64,000 bases of DNA from ZC4RG20 sp963782445 (GCA_963782445.1 CAWAJM010000001.1:3224001-3288000), one strand, 5' to 3'; positions 33,917 to 43,914 are shown, counted from the first letter of the stretch. Made by a program: numbers and translations. The notes: generated by a model not told the origin, from the sequence alone.

Positions 33917-35026
33917 TCAGTCCTCCGCCCGTTCGAGCCGGTGCGCGAGCGCATTGACGCGCAGGATCGCGCTCATGTCGCTCTTTCGGTAGGCATGCTC
34001 CATTGCGGCGAACAGGTGGGACTGCTCGAGCTCGAGGCGCTCGGGGTGCCGCTCCAGAAGCTTCACGTAGTGCTCGAAGACGCGTTCGGCCGCGGGCTTA
34101 GTGCGGCGGGCGACGGCGTAGCGAACCACGGCGTGGAGCGAGAACCGGTCCGGCAGCGGCTGCTGCACGAGGTGCCAGCGCTCGAGCTCGGCGCGGGCCG
34201 GATCGAGTTGCGAGACGCGTGCGAGCTTGGCGAGCGACGCGGCGTCCACATGGTCGCCCTCGATGTGCGCCAGCACGGCGAGCGCGCGCCGGGCCTCGAC
34301 GCTCAGGCGCGGCCACGCCCAATCGACGAGCAGCGCGATCTCCGGCAAGTCGTCCTCGTGCGCCAGCGCGCGCACTTTTCCCACGCCCGCGTCCTGCAAG
34401 AACTCGCCGAGCGCTTTCACGCTCGCGGCCCGCGACGCGACGATGCTGTCCGCGATGTCGAGCGCCAGGGGGTTCCAGCGCAACAGCCGCGTGAGCGCCG
34501 CCACGCGCGGAAAGGCGCTCTCGCCGGATGTGACGAGCGGCGCCATGACGGGGAAGATCAAGACCCCCGCGAGCAGGCAACGCCGGGCCGTGATCACGAA
34601 CGTCGCGTTGGAGCCCGCGAACGCGTCGAACAGCCGCACGATCGGGCGGTCGTCTTCGTGGTTGTCGAGCACGATGAGCCGCTGCGGACCGGCCGACAGG
34701 AACTGCTGCAGCCGCTCGACGCGCCCGTCGCCGCGCCCGGTGCCGAAGCGCAGCGCCAACATTTCGGTCAGCGTATAAAAGCCCCAGGTACCCGTGCGGA
34801 ACCAGTCGATGCGGCCGCCGAACGCCGGGCGCAACCGGTGGCCCAGGGCCGCCGCCAACATCGACTTGCCGCTCCCGCCGGGACCGACGAGCGCGATGCG
34901 CGTCGGCCGCGTGGCTCCGATCGTGCGCTCGAGCGTGCGCAGCTCGGCGCTGCGGCCCTTCATGCCGCGGGGCCGCGGCGGGAAAACGGCATGGCGCGAT
35001 GGTTTGCGAAGCGTATCTTTTGGCAC
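33917..35026 (-). CDS. Small STAND/NB-ARC-type ATPase
   Basis: A 369-aa P-loop ATPase: Walker A GPGGSGKS near residue 52 and Walker B RLIVLDNHEDD near 120, then a helical NB-ARC-like region (WNPLALDIADSIVASRAASV) and a short winged-helix-like tail. It lacks a detectable sensor or effector domain, so it is a compact relative of the STAND proteins. It is divergent from the Ycf46-like AAA gene, with about 200 bp between them. Role unknown; a regulatory or stress function is possible. Confidence 0.75.
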   Translation of the reverse strand: MPKDTLRKPSRHAVFPPRPRGMKGRSAELRTLERTIGATRPTRIALVGPGGSGKSMLAAALGHRLRPAFGGRIDWFRTGTWGFYTLTEMLALRFGTGRGDGRVERLQQFLSAGPQRLIVLDNHEDDRPIVRLFDAFAGSNATFVITARRCLLAGVLIFPVMAPLVTSGESAFPRVAALTRLLRWNPLALDIADSIVASRAASVKALGEFLQDAGVGKVRALAHEDDLPEIALLVDWAWPRLSVEARRALAVLAHIEGDHVDAASLAKLARVSQLDPARAELERWHLVQQPLPDRFSLHAVVRYAVARRTKPAAERVFEHYVKLLERHPERLELEQSHLFAAMEHAYRKSDMSAILRVNALAHRLERAED

Positions 35027-35226
35027 TTGGCCGTCCCGTCGTGCATGAATCTTGGCAGGCGCATAGTACAGGATCTCGGCCTGCGGCCCCCGGCCCGCGC
35101 CGAGTCCGGCCGGCCCGATCTACGGCGGGCGGCCGCGCCCGCCGCTTCAGGTTGCGGAACGGTTCATGTCGCGGCGAGACCCGGCGGCTTAGACTTCGGC
35201 CTCGTCCCCGACCCCGCTGGCGGCCC

Positions 35227-36717
35227 ATGAACGACCCCAAAGACCTCCAGGTTCTGTTGAAGTCGGACGTACCCATCGTCGCGATCGAGACCACGGACGA
35301 GCCTCGCGTGCTCGACCTGCTGACCCGGGCCGCCCTCAACAGCCCCGCGGTCGGCTACCGTCCGGCCTTCCGCTGGTCGATCACGGACGGACTCCAGCGT
35401 CTCGACCTCGCCCTCGAGCACGCGGAGACGCCCGCAACCGATCCCGCCGACGTGCTGCGCCATATTCGCTCCGTGCGCAAGCCCGGCGTCTACGCCCTGC
35501 TCGACTTTCACCCGTTCCTGTCCGAGCCGTTGAACGTGAGGCTCCTAAAAGACATCGCGCTCGAAGGCCGGCGCTCGGGCGTCGTCGTGGTATTGATCAG
35601 CCACCGCGTGCCGCTGCCGCCCGAGCTCGAAGGCTTGAGCGCGCGCTTCGAGCTGCGGCTGCCCGAGGAGGCGGAGCGGCGCCGGATCGTCGCGCGTCTC
35701 ATCGACGAGTACCGTAGCGAGCGCGCCATCGGGACGGTCAAAGTGGACCCGAAGGCGCTCGACCTGCTCATCGACAACCTGCGCGGCCTGTCGTCGGCCG
35801 ACGTCGAGCGCATCGCCCGCAATGCGATCTGGCACGACGGCGCGATCACGGCGCACGACCTGCCGGCCGTCATGCGCGCGAAGCACGAGCTGCTCAATAC
35901 GGGCGGCGCGTTGAGCTACGAGCACGACACGGAAACCTTCGGCAACGTCGCGGGCTTCCGACGCCTCAAAGTCTGGTTCCAGCAACGCCGGGGCGCCTTT
36001 TCCGATGCGCGGCCGCCGGGGCTCGATCCGCCCAAGGGCGTACTCCTGATCGGCGTCCAGGGCTGCGGCAAGAGCCTCGCGGCCAAGGCCGCGGCCGGCG
36101 TGCTCGGGCTCCCGCTGCTCAGGCTCGATTTCGGCGCGCTTTACGACAAGTATCACGGCGAGACCGAAAAGAATCTGCGCCAGTCGCTGCAGACGGCCGA
36201 CACCATGGCGCCCTGCGTCCTGTGGCTCGACGAGATCGAGAAGGGCCTCGCCGGCGGCCACGACGAAAGCGGCACGTCGCGGCGCGTCCTGGCCGGCCTG
36301 CTCACGTGGATGGCCGAACGGCGGTCCGAGGTGCTGCTCGTCGCCACGGCGAACAACGTCACGCAGCTGCCGCCCGAGCTCGTCCGGAAGGGCCGCTTCG
36401 ACGAGATGTTCTTCGTCGATCTGCCCTCCGCGCGGGACCGCGCGGACATCCTGACGATCCATCTGCGAAAACGCGGGCTCGACCCGACCGGCTTCGATCT
36501 GCCGCGGCTCACCGAGCTCACCGACGGCTTCTCGGGGGCCGAGATCGAGCAAGGCATCGTGTCGGCGCTCTACGCCGCTTACGCGATGCAGCGGCAAGCG
36601 AACGCGGAGCTGCTCGCCGCGGAGTTTCGCCGGACGCGGCCGCTGGCCGTCGTGATGGCGGAGCGCATCGCGAGCCTGCGCAGATGGGCCGCGGAGCGCA
36701 CGGTCCCGGCGGATTAG
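35227..36717 (+). CDS. Ycf46-like AAA+ ATPase
   Basis: A 496-aa AAA+ protein with a family-specific N-terminal half (VPIVAIETTDEPRVLDLLTR; helical, IIRxL-like) and a C-terminal AAA module: Walker A GVQGCGKS near 278, Walker B VLWLDEIEKG near 333, and arginine-finger region VRKGRFDEMFF near 390. This layout matches the Ycf46 group, found in cyanobacteria, plastids and many proteobacteria. The ATG at 35227 gives the family start (MNDPKDLQVLLKSDVPI). It may remodel proteins under low inorganic carbon or stress, but its exact role is not known. Confidence 0.85.
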   Translation: MNDPKDLQVLLKSDVPIVAIETTDEPRVLDLLTRAALNSPAVGYRPAFRWSITDGLQRLDLALEHAETPATDPADVLRHIRSVRKPGVYALLDFHPFLSEPLNVRLLKDIALEGRRSGVVVVLISHRVPLPPELEGLSARFELRLPEEAERRRIVARLIDEYRSERAIGTVKVDPKALDLLIDNLRGLSSADVERIARNAIWHDGAITAHDLPAVMRAKHELLNTGGALSYEHDTETFGNVAGFRRLKVWFQQRRGAFSDARPPGLDPPKGVLLIGVQGCGKSLAAKAAAGVLGLPLLRLDFGALYDKYHGETEKNLRQSLQTADTMAPCVLWLDEIEKGLAGGHDESGTSRRVLAGLLTWMAERRSEVLLVATANNVTQLPPELVRKGRFDEMFFVDLPSARDRADILTIHLRKRGLDPTGFDLPRLTELTDGFSGAEIEQGIVSALYAAYAMQRQANAELLAAEFRRTRPLAVVMAERIASLRRWAAERTVPAD

Positions 36718-36744
36718 GCTACTCGTAGGCCGCCGGCGGGCCGG

Positions 36745-37242
36745 CTAGCGGACCTCGTCGAGGAGGGCCTTGAGCTTCTCGTTGTTCATGAGCGCGACGA
36801 TCTTGGGATCGTTCATGAGCGCGGCATAGTCGCCCGCCGCGATCTCGCTCATGATCTTGGGGTCCGCCAGCACGGCGCGGACGTCGGGGTCGTCCTGCAG
36901 CGCCTGCACCTGCTCGAGCAGTTGCGGATCCTGCAAGAGGCCGGCCGCGATTCCTGCGCCGGCCGCCGGCTGCGGCGACGGGGCTGCGCTCGAAGGCGGC
37001 GGCGGCCGGCTCGGTGCGCCGCTCTCGTCGATCGTGCGGACCTGCGACTTGGGCACCTGCACGGTTCCCAGCGAATCCGTGCGGACGGTGTAGACCCCGC
37101 CCTGCAGCGATTCGACCTCGCCGTGAATCACGGTGCCGTCTTTCAAGACGACGTTCGCGGCGGACGCCCATCCGCAGACGGCCGCCAGGGCGGCGAACGC
37201 GGCCAGGCGGGCGGAGGTTGTATTGAAGGCGAGCCTACGCAT
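36745..37242 (-). CDS. Exported protein with SH3-like and STI1-like segments
   Basis: A 165-aa protein with a signal peptide (cleavage near WASA). Residues about 30-70 read NVVLKDGTVIHGEVESLQGG and TVRTDSLGTVQVPKSQVRTI, a small SH3-like strand set of the kind that often follows signal peptides in bacterial lipoproteins. After a Pro-rich linker, LQDDPDVRAVLADPKIMSEI and ALMNDPKIVALMNNEKLKAL form a repeated helical pattern like STI1 chaperone-binding domains. The pairing is odd for an exported protein. Convergent with the AAA gene upstream. Confidence 0.6.
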   Translation of the reverse strand: MRRLAFNTTSARLAAFAALAAVCGWASAANVVLKDGTVIHGEVESLQGGVYTVRTDSLGTVQVPKSQVRTIDESGAPSRPPPPSSAAPSPQPAAGAGIAAGLLQDPQLLEQVQALQDDPDVRAVLADPKIMSEIAAGDYAALMNDPKIVALMNNEKLKALLDEVR

Positions 37243-37411
37243 CGGAATCCACCTCGTGCAGTTGGACCGAGCTTACACCTTACGACGCCGGACCGTCGTG
37301 CCGCACGGCGCACAGGCGCGGCGCCCCGGGCGCAGCCCGGCCGCCTTCTCTGGATTATGTGCAATCGACGCGGCGCCGGCCCGCCCGAGGACTGCGTTCG
37401 GCGCAGCGCGT

Positions 37412-40400
37412 CTACGGCAGCTCGGGCTCCGTGTCCGTCGCCGCGGACGCGGCCCGCTCCACGAGCCGCACGCGCGGCACGCGCGCGAAGCGACCCGCGA
37501 GCTTGCGGCAGAACACATAGAACAGCGGGGTAAAGAGGAGACCGAAGAGCGTCACGCCGAGCATGCCGAAAAAGACGGCCACGCCGAGCGCCTGGCGCAG
37601 CTCCGCGCCGGGGCCGGTGCCGAAAGCGAGCGGGATGACGCCGAAGACGAACGCCGCGGACGTCATGAGGATCGGGCGCAGCCGCGTCTTTGCCGCCGCG
37701 ACCGCGGCCTCCACGCTCGTCAGGCCGCGCTCCTCGCCCTGCCGCGCGAATTCGACGATGAGAATCGCGTTCTTGGCCGCGAGACCGATGAGCACGACCA
37801 TGCCGATCTGCGTGAGGATGTTGTTGTCGAGGCCGCGCGCGTTGACGCCGAGCAAGGCGGCGAGCAGGCACATCGGCACGATGAGGATCACGGCCAGCGG
37901 CAGCGTCAAGCTCTCGTAGAGCGCCGCCAGGAAGATGAACACGAACACGACGCCGAGCGCGAACGCGAGCGCGCCCGCGCTGCCGGAAATGCTTTGCTGG
38001 TAGGCCAGGCCCGTCCATTCGAAGCTCATGCCGGCGGGCAGGATCTCGCGCGCGAGCCGCTCCATCGCGGCAATGGCCTCGCCGGAGGAGTAGCCGGCCG
38101 CCGTATCGCCCTGGATATCGGCCGCCGGATAGAGGTTGTAACGGAGCACGCGGTACGGAGCCGTCGTCGGCCGCAGCTTCGCGATCGCGCTGATCGGCAC
38201 CATCGCGCCGGAGGCCGAGCGCGTCTTGAGCTGCCCCACCCACTCCTCGTCCTGGCGATAGTCCGCGTCGCCCTGGGCGATCACCTGGAACGTATGGCCC
38301 AGCAGGTTGACATTGTTGACGTACACGCCCGCGAGGTAGGTCTGCAGCGTAGAGAACACATTGCGCACCGGCACGCCGAGCATCTCCGCCTTGTCGCGGT
38401 CGACCACGGCATCGAGCGTCGGATTGCGCGTGTTGAAGTTGCTGAAGGCCAGCCGGACGGCCGGGTCCGCCGCGGCCGCCTCCGTGAGCCGCTGCACGGC
38501 CGCCTCGAGCGCCCGGTAGCCAAGGCCGCCGCGGTCTTCGACCATCATGGTGAAGCCGCCGTTGTTGCCCATGCCGCGCACCGACGCGGGATTGACGATC
38601 CGGATCTCACCGGCCGTGATGCCGGCCAGACGCTTGCTGAGCTTCGCCGAGATCGCGCGTGCCGTGAGCCCCTTCGGCAGCCGCTCCTCGAACGGCTTGA
38701 AGACAGCCCACATCTGCCCGGAGTTCGTGGCGTTGCTGAACGTCGTGCCGTCCATGCCGGAATACACCGACGCGGACGAGACGCCCGGCGTGCCGAGCAC
38801 GATCGGAATCATCTGCTGCACGACCGCGTCGGTGCGTGCGAGACTCGTACCGGGCGGCATCGTGAGCGAGATCGCGACATTGTTCTGGTCCTGCGCGGGG
38901 ATGAATCCGCGCGGCGTCCCGATGACGCGCCAGGCCGTGAGCCCCAGCAAGCTCGCATACAGCACGGCGAGCAGCGCGCCGCGCCGCAAGGCCGCGCCCG
39001 TGAGCCGCGCATACCCGCCGGAGAGCCGCTCGAGCCAGCCGTTCGCGCGCTCGCCCAGCGCGAACAAGCGCTTGCCGAGCCCCGAGCGCACGAGCGTCGC
39101 GTCGTGCGGCGTCAGAATCACGGCCGCGAGCGCCGGTGATAAGGTCAGCGAAACCACGAGCGAGATCGCGGTCGCCGACGCGATCGTCAGCGCGAACTGC
39201 TTGTAGAACGCGCCGGCGATGCCGCCGATGAAGGCCGTCGGCACGAACACGGCGACGAGCACGAGCGCGATGCCGATCAGCGCGCCGCCGACCTCGTCCA
39301 TCGTGAGGTGCGCCGCCTCGCGCGGCGACCGCCCGGCACGCAGGTGCCGCTCCGCATTCTCGACGACGACGATCGCATCGTCCACGACGATGCCGATCGA
39401 GAGCACGAGACCGAACATCGAAAGATTGTTCAGCGAGAAGCCGAACACGGACATAATCGTGAACGTGCCGATCAGCGACACCGGGATAGCGAGCAACGGG
39501 ATGATCGCCGTGCGCCAGCGCTGCAGGAACAGCACGACCACGATCACCGCGAGAATCATCGCTTCGATGAGTGTGTGCCGCACGGCGTCCACGGCGGCCT
39601 TCGTGAACGCGACCGGGTTGTAGATGATCTGGTAGGCGACGCCGGGCGGGAACTGCCTCTTGAGCTCCTCCATCGTGTGCCGGATGTTGTCCCAGGTCTG
39701 GAGCGCGTTCGTGTTCGGCGCCTGCTGCACGCTGAGCGACACGGCGGGCTCGAGGCTCTTGTAGGCATTGACCGCGTAGCTCTGCGCGCCGAGCTCGACG
39801 CGTGCGACGTCGCCGATGCGCGTGACGCGCCCCTGCGCGTCGCGCTTGATGATCGCGTCGGCGAACTCCTCGGGCGTGTCGAGCCGCCCCTGGGCCCGGA
39901 TGCTGAGCTGGTACGCGGCGGGACGGTCGTTGAACGGCGGCCCGCCGACGGCGCCGCCCGCGACCTGCAGATTGTTGTTGCGCAGCGCGGCGACGATCTC
40001 GTCGACCGTGAGATCGCGCGCCGCGGCACGCTCGGGATCGATCCATACGCGCATCGCGTAGTCGCGGGCCGCGTTGACGTTCACGTCGCCGACGCCCGGC
40101 GTGCGCAGCAGCCGCTCGCGCACCTGCAGGTTCGCGTAGTTCGCGATGTATTTGCGATCTACGCTCGCGTCGGTCGCGAACATATGCACGATCAGCAGGA
40201 TATCGGTCGAGCCCTTGCGGACGGTCACGCCGAGGTTGCGCACTTCCTGCGGCAACTGCGGCAGCACCGACTGGATGCGGTTCTGCACGTCCACCTGCGC
40301 GATGTCGACGTTGGTGCCGCCCTTGAACGTGACCGTGATCGAGACGCGCCCCTCGCTCGTCGACGAGGAGGACATATAGAGCATGTTGGCGATGCCGTTG

Positions 40401-40612
40401 ATCTGCTGCTCGAGCGGCGCGGCCACCGTGTCCGCGATCTCCTCGGCCGTCGCGCCCGGGTAAAGTGCACTCACCGAGACCGTGGGCGGCGCGATCGCCG
40501 GGTATTGGTCGACGGGCAGCGTGAGGTACGCCATGACGCCCGTGAGCGTGATGACCACGGACACCGCGGCCGCGAAGATCGGCCGGTCGATGAAGAAGTG
40601 CGAGAAACGCAT
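37412..40612 (-). CDS. RND multidrug efflux pump, inner-membrane transporter (HAE1/AcrB type)
   Basis: A 1066-aa inner-membrane proton-driven pump: 12 helices with two large periplasmic loops. Key features are the twin Asp in TM4 (GIVVDDAIVVVENAE), the Lys in TM10 (MVVLIGLAAKNAILIVEF), and family segments LPVDQYPAIAPPTVSVSA and FNDRPAAYQLSIRAQG. It starts 12 bp after the adaptor gene, so the two are co-transcribed. No outer-membrane TolC-like gene is present, so the channel is encoded elsewhere. Substrate range not predictable. Confidence 0.92.
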   Translation of the reverse strand: MRFSHFFIDRPIFAAAVSVVITLTGVMAYLTLPVDQYPAIAPPTVSVSALYPGATAEEIADTVAAPLEQQINGIANMLYMSSSSTSEGRVSITVTFKGGTNVDIAQVDVQNRIQSVLPQLPQEVRNLGVTVRKGSTDILLIVHMFATDASVDRKYIANYANLQVRERLLRTPGVGDVNVNAARDYAMRVWIDPERAAARDLTVDEIVAALRNNNLQVAGGAVGGPPFNDRPAAYQLSIRAQGRLDTPEEFADAIIKRDAQGRVTRIGDVARVELGAQSYAVNAYKSLEPAVSLSVQQAPNTNALQTWDNIRHTMEELKRQFPPGVAYQIIYNPVAFTKAAVDAVRHTLIEAMILAVIVVVLFLQRWRTAIIPLLAIPVSLIGTFTIMSVFGFSLNNLSMFGLVLSIGIVVDDAIVVVENAERHLRAGRSPREAAHLTMDEVGGALIGIALVLVAVFVPTAFIGGIAGAFYKQFALTIASATAISLVVSLTLSPALAAVILTPHDATLVRSGLGKRLFALGERANGWLERLSGGYARLTGAALRRGALLAVLYASLLGLTAWRVIGTPRGFIPAQDQNNVAISLTMPPGTSLARTDAVVQQMIPIVLGTPGVSSASVYSGMDGTTFSNATNSGQMWAVFKPFEERLPKGLTARAISAKLSKRLAGITAGEIRIVNPASVRGMGNNGGFTMMVEDRGGLGYRALEAAVQRLTEAAAADPAVRLAFSNFNTRNPTLDAVVDRDKAEMLGVPVRNVFSTLQTYLAGVYVNNVNLLGHTFQVIAQGDADYRQDEEWVGQLKTRSASGAMVPISAIAKLRPTTAPYRVLRYNLYPAADIQGDTAAGYSSGEAIAAMERLAREILPAGMSFEWTGLAYQQSISGSAGALAFALGVVFVFIFLAALYESLTLPLAVILIVPMCLLAALLGVNARGLDNNILTQIGMVVLIGLAAKNAILIVEFARQGEERGLTSVEAAVAAAKTRLRPILMTSAAFVFGVIPLAFGTGPGAELRQALGVAVFFGMLGVTLFGLLFTPLFYVFCRKLAGRFARVPRVRLVERAASAATDTEPELP

Positions 40613-40624
40613 GGCGTCACGGCC

Positions 40625-41908
40625 TCAAGGGGCGGCGTCCGCGGCGCTCGGGCCGCCGGCGTCGGCAGGCGCGGGCTCGGCGCTTCGCGCGCCGGCGCCG
40701 GACGCGGCCTCGGGCAGCGCAAGGGTGCTGTCCTCGCCGAGCGAGACGCCCGTCGGAAACGCCGTGAGCGGGCCCGCCTTCACCATGACCCTGCGGCCCG
40801 GACGCGCCCGCTGGACGCCGCTGACGATGATGCGATCGTCGGCTTCGAGACCCGAGAGAATCACGCGCAGGCCGTCGATGAGCCGGCCGGGACGCACGAC
40901 GCGCTGGCCGACCACGCCCTCCCGGTCCACGACGTAAACGACCTGGCGCAGCTGGTCGGTGACGACGGACTGATCCGGCACGAGCAGGGCCGCGAACGGC
41001 TTCGTCGCGTACAGACGCAATTGGCCGAACATGCCGGGCGCGATGAACCCGTCCGGGTTCCCGACGACGGCCCGCAGGCGGATCGTGCCCGAACCGCGGT
41101 CGAGCGCGTTGTCGACGAAGTCCACGCGGCCCTTCCAGCGATAGGCGGACTCGTCTTCGAGGCGGATCTCGACGCGGCTGCCGAGGGCCCCCTTCGCCTC
41201 GCGCCGATATTTGAGCAGCGCGGACTCCGGCGCATCGAACACGAAGCGGATGGGGTCCTGACTCACGATCGTCGTCAGCACCGTCGTATCCGCGGTCACG
41301 ATGTTACCCGGCGCAAGGCGCCGATACGACGCGCGGCCCGCGAGAGGGGCCGTGACGCGCGTGAACGAGAGATCGAGCTCGGCCGTGCGGGCCGTCGCCT
41401 TTGCCGCGGCGAGCTCTGCCGCGGCCTCCTGCGCCGCCGCGAGACGCAGCTCGGTCTCGGACTCGCTGACGAGCTTGTTGCCGACGAGCGCCTTCGCGCG
41501 CTTCAACTCCGCCTCGGCCTGCGCGAGCTTCGCACGCGCCCCGTCCACCTGCGCCTTGGCTTCGGCGAGCGCCGCCGCGTAGGGCCGCGGATCGATGACG
41601 AATAGCAGATCGTCCTTGTGGACCTGCTGCCCGTCGTCGAAATGCACCGACTCTATGGCGCCGGAGACCCGCGGCCGCACCTCGACGGCATCCACGGCCT
41701 CGAAGCGCCCGGAGTAGTCGTCCCAATCCGTCACGCGCTTCGCAAGCGGCGTCGCCACCTCCACCAAAGGCGGCGTCTGCGGGGCCGGCGCGGGCCGACC
41801 GCAGGCGGCGCACAGCACGGCGAGCATCCCGGCCATCGCCGGAAGCGCATGGAGGGCATGAACGGCACGGTCCGCACCGGCGGCGAGGGTGACGAGTTTC
41901 GGCCGCAT
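40625..41908 (-). CDS. RND efflux periplasmic adaptor (membrane fusion protein)
   Basis: A 427-aa protein with an N-terminal export signal and a lipoprotein-like Cys (VLCAACG). The MFP layout follows: biotinyl-like barrel (VRPRVSGAIESVHFDDGQQV), an alpha hairpin (about 110-180, Ala/Glu rich), and the beta-barrel with LAGRASYRRLAPGNIVTADT. The C-terminal 25 residues are low-complexity (Ala/Gly/Pro/Asp). It is the proximal gene of the efflux operon. Upstream, an inverted repeat at 42093-42114 could be a regulator site, but no regulator gene is adjacent. Confidence 0.9.
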   Translation of the reverse strand: MRPKLVTLAAGADRAVHALHALPAMAGMLAVLCAACGRPAPAPQTPPLVEVATPLAKRVTDWDDYSGRFEAVDAVEVRPRVSGAIESVHFDDGQQVHKDDLLFVIDPRPYAAALAEAKAQVDGARAKLAQAEAELKRAKALVGNKLVSESETELRLAAAQEAAAELAAAKATARTAELDLSFTRVTAPLAGRASYRRLAPGNIVTADTTVLTTIVSQDPIRFVFDAPESALLKYRREAKGALGSRVEIRLEDESAYRWKGRVDFVDNALDRGSGTIRLRAVVGNPDGFIAPGMFGQLRLYATKPFAALLVPDQSVVTDQLRQVVYVVDREGVVGQRVVRPGRLIDGLRVILSGLEADDRIIVSGVQRARPGRRVMVKAGPLTAFPTGVSLGEDSTLALPEAASGAGARSAEPAPADAGGPSAADAAP

Positions 41909-42092
41909 CTCTCCTCAACCATTGTTGTTGTTCGGGACGCCTTCGAGCTCGCGGTGCGACCTCCCCACGGATAACCCGATCCCTGGCTTCGGGCCATCCC
42001 GTCATCGCGTACGCCCGCCCGCGGCGCCGGGGCATTCTACGCCTCTTGGACGGGATAGTCTTCGGCCCCTTGCGCCGCCGCCCGGGCCGGTT

Positions 42093-42114
42093 GGCGCAGG
42101 AAACCGGTTGCGCC
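42093..42114. promoter_or_regulatory. Putative operator between efflux adaptor and quinoprotein genes
   Basis: GGCGCA (42093-42098) and TGCGCC (42109-42114) form an inverted repeat with a 10-bp spacer; CCGGTT also occurs as a direct repeat 17 bp apart (42087 and 42104). It lies in the 283-bp divergent gap, which otherwise holds no gene. TetR-type operators often look like this. Confidence 0.3.
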
Positions 42115-42191
42115 GGAGCCGGGCCAGAGGGCATAGTCCCGCCCAATCAAACGTGGCCGCTACCGGTCCACACGACAAACGGGAGCCGCGC

Positions 42192-43874
42192 ATGCGAAAG
42201 CCTCTCTTGCCCGTGACGGCAGGCGTGTTGTTTGTTTCCCTATTGGCCGGCTGCGGGCAGCGCGGGCCCGCGACGGGCGACGACTCGGGCGCAGACGGGA
42301 GCCGCGCGACGCAGGCGGCGAAGCCGCAAGAAACCGACGCCGCGCCGGGCAACTGGGCCGCCTACAATCGCACGCCGGCCGGCGACCGCTTCTCGCCGCT
42401 AACCGAGATCGATCGCAGCAACGTCGGCGGCCTCGAGCTTCGCTGCGCCTATTCGCTGCCGGAAGTGTCCTCGCTGCAGACGGGCCCCATCGTCGTCGAC
42501 GGGACGATGTACTTCACGACGGAAACGCGCTCCTATGCGATCGATGCCGCGACCTGCGCGGAGAAGTGGCGCGTCGAACGGCCGCTCGAGCACCCCTCGA
42601 CGCTCTCCGTGCACCGCGGCTTCGCCTATCTCGACGGCCGTCTTTTCCGAGGCACGACCGACGGACACGTGCTCGCGCTCGATGCCGCCGACGGCCATAC
42701 GATTTGGGACCACGAGATCGACGTCAAAGCGCCCGGCATGACGATGCCGATGGCGCCGATCGCGGCCGACGGGCGCGTGTTCATCGGCAACGCGGGCGGC
42801 GACCAGGTCGGCGTGACGGGCCACGTCTATGCGCTCGATGCCGCCGACGGCCACGTCCTGTGGCGTTTTGACGTCGTGCCGGACAGCCCGGACGTGCGCG
42901 CCACCTGGCCCAACTCCGATCGCTATCCGATCAGCGGCGGCGCGTTCTGGACCTCGTTTACCTACGATGCCGCGAATGGCGTGCTGTACGTGCCGGCCGG
43001 CAACGCGGCGCCGGATTTCGACGTCGAGGCACGCGGCGGCGACAATCTCTACTCGGACTCGGTCATCGCGATCGACGCGTCCACGGGCCGCATGCTCGCC
43101 TACAACCAGCTCGTCAAACGCGACAAGCACGATTGGGACGTGAACAGCCCGCCGATGCTCGCCAAGACGCGCTCGGGCCGCCTCATCATCGCCTCGGCGA
43201 ACAAGAACGGCGTGCTGTCGGTGCTCGACCGCTCGCAGGTTGCCTCGCGCCCCGCCGATGCGGATCCCGCCACGCTGCTGCCCGTCCTGTACGAGGCGCC
43301 GACGACGACGCGCGAGAACGTCGACGCCGACTTGTCGCGCGACAAGCCCGTGCACTTTTGCCCCGGCATTCAAGGCGGCAACGAGTGGAACGGCGCCGCC
43401 TTCGATCCCAAGGAAGACGCCCTGTACGTCGGTGCCGTCGATTGGTGCGCGACCGTGCAGCTGCAGAAGGACCTGGCCGTGCCGCCGGCCGGGCAAATCT
43501 GGTTCGGGTCGGTCCAAGCGGCCACGGGGATTCAGGACCCGGCTGACCAAGCCAAAGGCTGGCTCACGGCCTACGACGCCGACACCGGCAAGATACGCTG
43601 GCGCTTTGCGGCGCCGAAGCCGATCCTCGCCGGCGTGACGCCGACGGCCGGCGGCCTCGTATTCAGCGCCGATCTGGGCGGCATGCTGCGCGCCTTCGAT
43701 GCCGGGACCGGCAAGGTGCTGTGGACGTACGACGCGGGGCAATCGACGGGCGGCGGCATCGTCTCGTACACGGCCGGCGGTCATCAGCTTATCGGCGTCG
43801 CGGCCGGCATGAAGTCGCCGATCTGGCCGGGCGCAGCGGACAAGAGCCGGATTCTCGTGTTCGGATTGCCGTAG
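42192..43874 (+). CDS. PQQ-type beta-propeller lipoprotein (quinoprotein dehydrogenase-like)
   Basis: A 560-aa lipoprotein: signal with lipobox LAGC, then an eight-bladed PQQ-repeat propeller. Blade signatures include NWAAYNRTPAGDRFSPLTEI, HVLALDAADGHTIWDHEID, and GGNEWNGAAFDPKEDALYVG. The GGNEWNGAAFDP motif resembles the one found near the PQQ site in quinoprotein alcohol dehydrogenases, so it may hold PQQ rather than act as a scaffold like BamB. Divergent from the efflux adaptor; DUF202 follows 40 bp later. Confidence 0.8.
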   Translation: MRKPLLPVTAGVLFVSLLAGCGQRGPATGDDSGADGSRATQAAKPQETDAAPGNWAAYNRTPAGDRFSPLTEIDRSNVGGLELRCAYSLPEVSSLQTGPIVVDGTMYFTTETRSYAIDAATCAEKWRVERPLEHPSTLSVHRGFAYLDGRLFRGTTDGHVLALDAADGHTIWDHEIDVKAPGMTMPMAPIAADGRVFIGNAGGDQVGVTGHVYALDAADGHVLWRFDVVPDSPDVRATWPNSDRYPISGGAFWTSFTYDAANGVLYVPAGNAAPDFDVEARGGDNLYSDSVIAIDASTGRMLAYNQLVKRDKHDWDVNSPPMLAKTRSGRLIIASANKNGVLSVLDRSQVASRPADADPATLLPVLYEAPTTTRENVDADLSRDKPVHFCPGIQGGNEWNGAAFDPKEDALYVGAVDWCATVQLQKDLAVPPAGQIWFGSVQAATGIQDPADQAKGWLTAYDADTGKIRWRFAAPKPILAGVTPTAGGLVFSADLGGMLRAFDAGTGKVLWTYDAGQSTGGGIVSYTAGGHQLIGVAAGMKSPIWPGAADKSRILVFGLP

Positions 43875-43914
43875 GCTTTGCGGCCGGAACCGCTTTCCGT
43901 CGAGACCTCGTCCG

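Noticed and set aside
37326..37340. Hairpin CCGGGC-GCA-GCCCGG after the RND pump gene
   Set aside because: No T-tract follows in the transcript direction; GC-rich hairpins are frequent by chance here.
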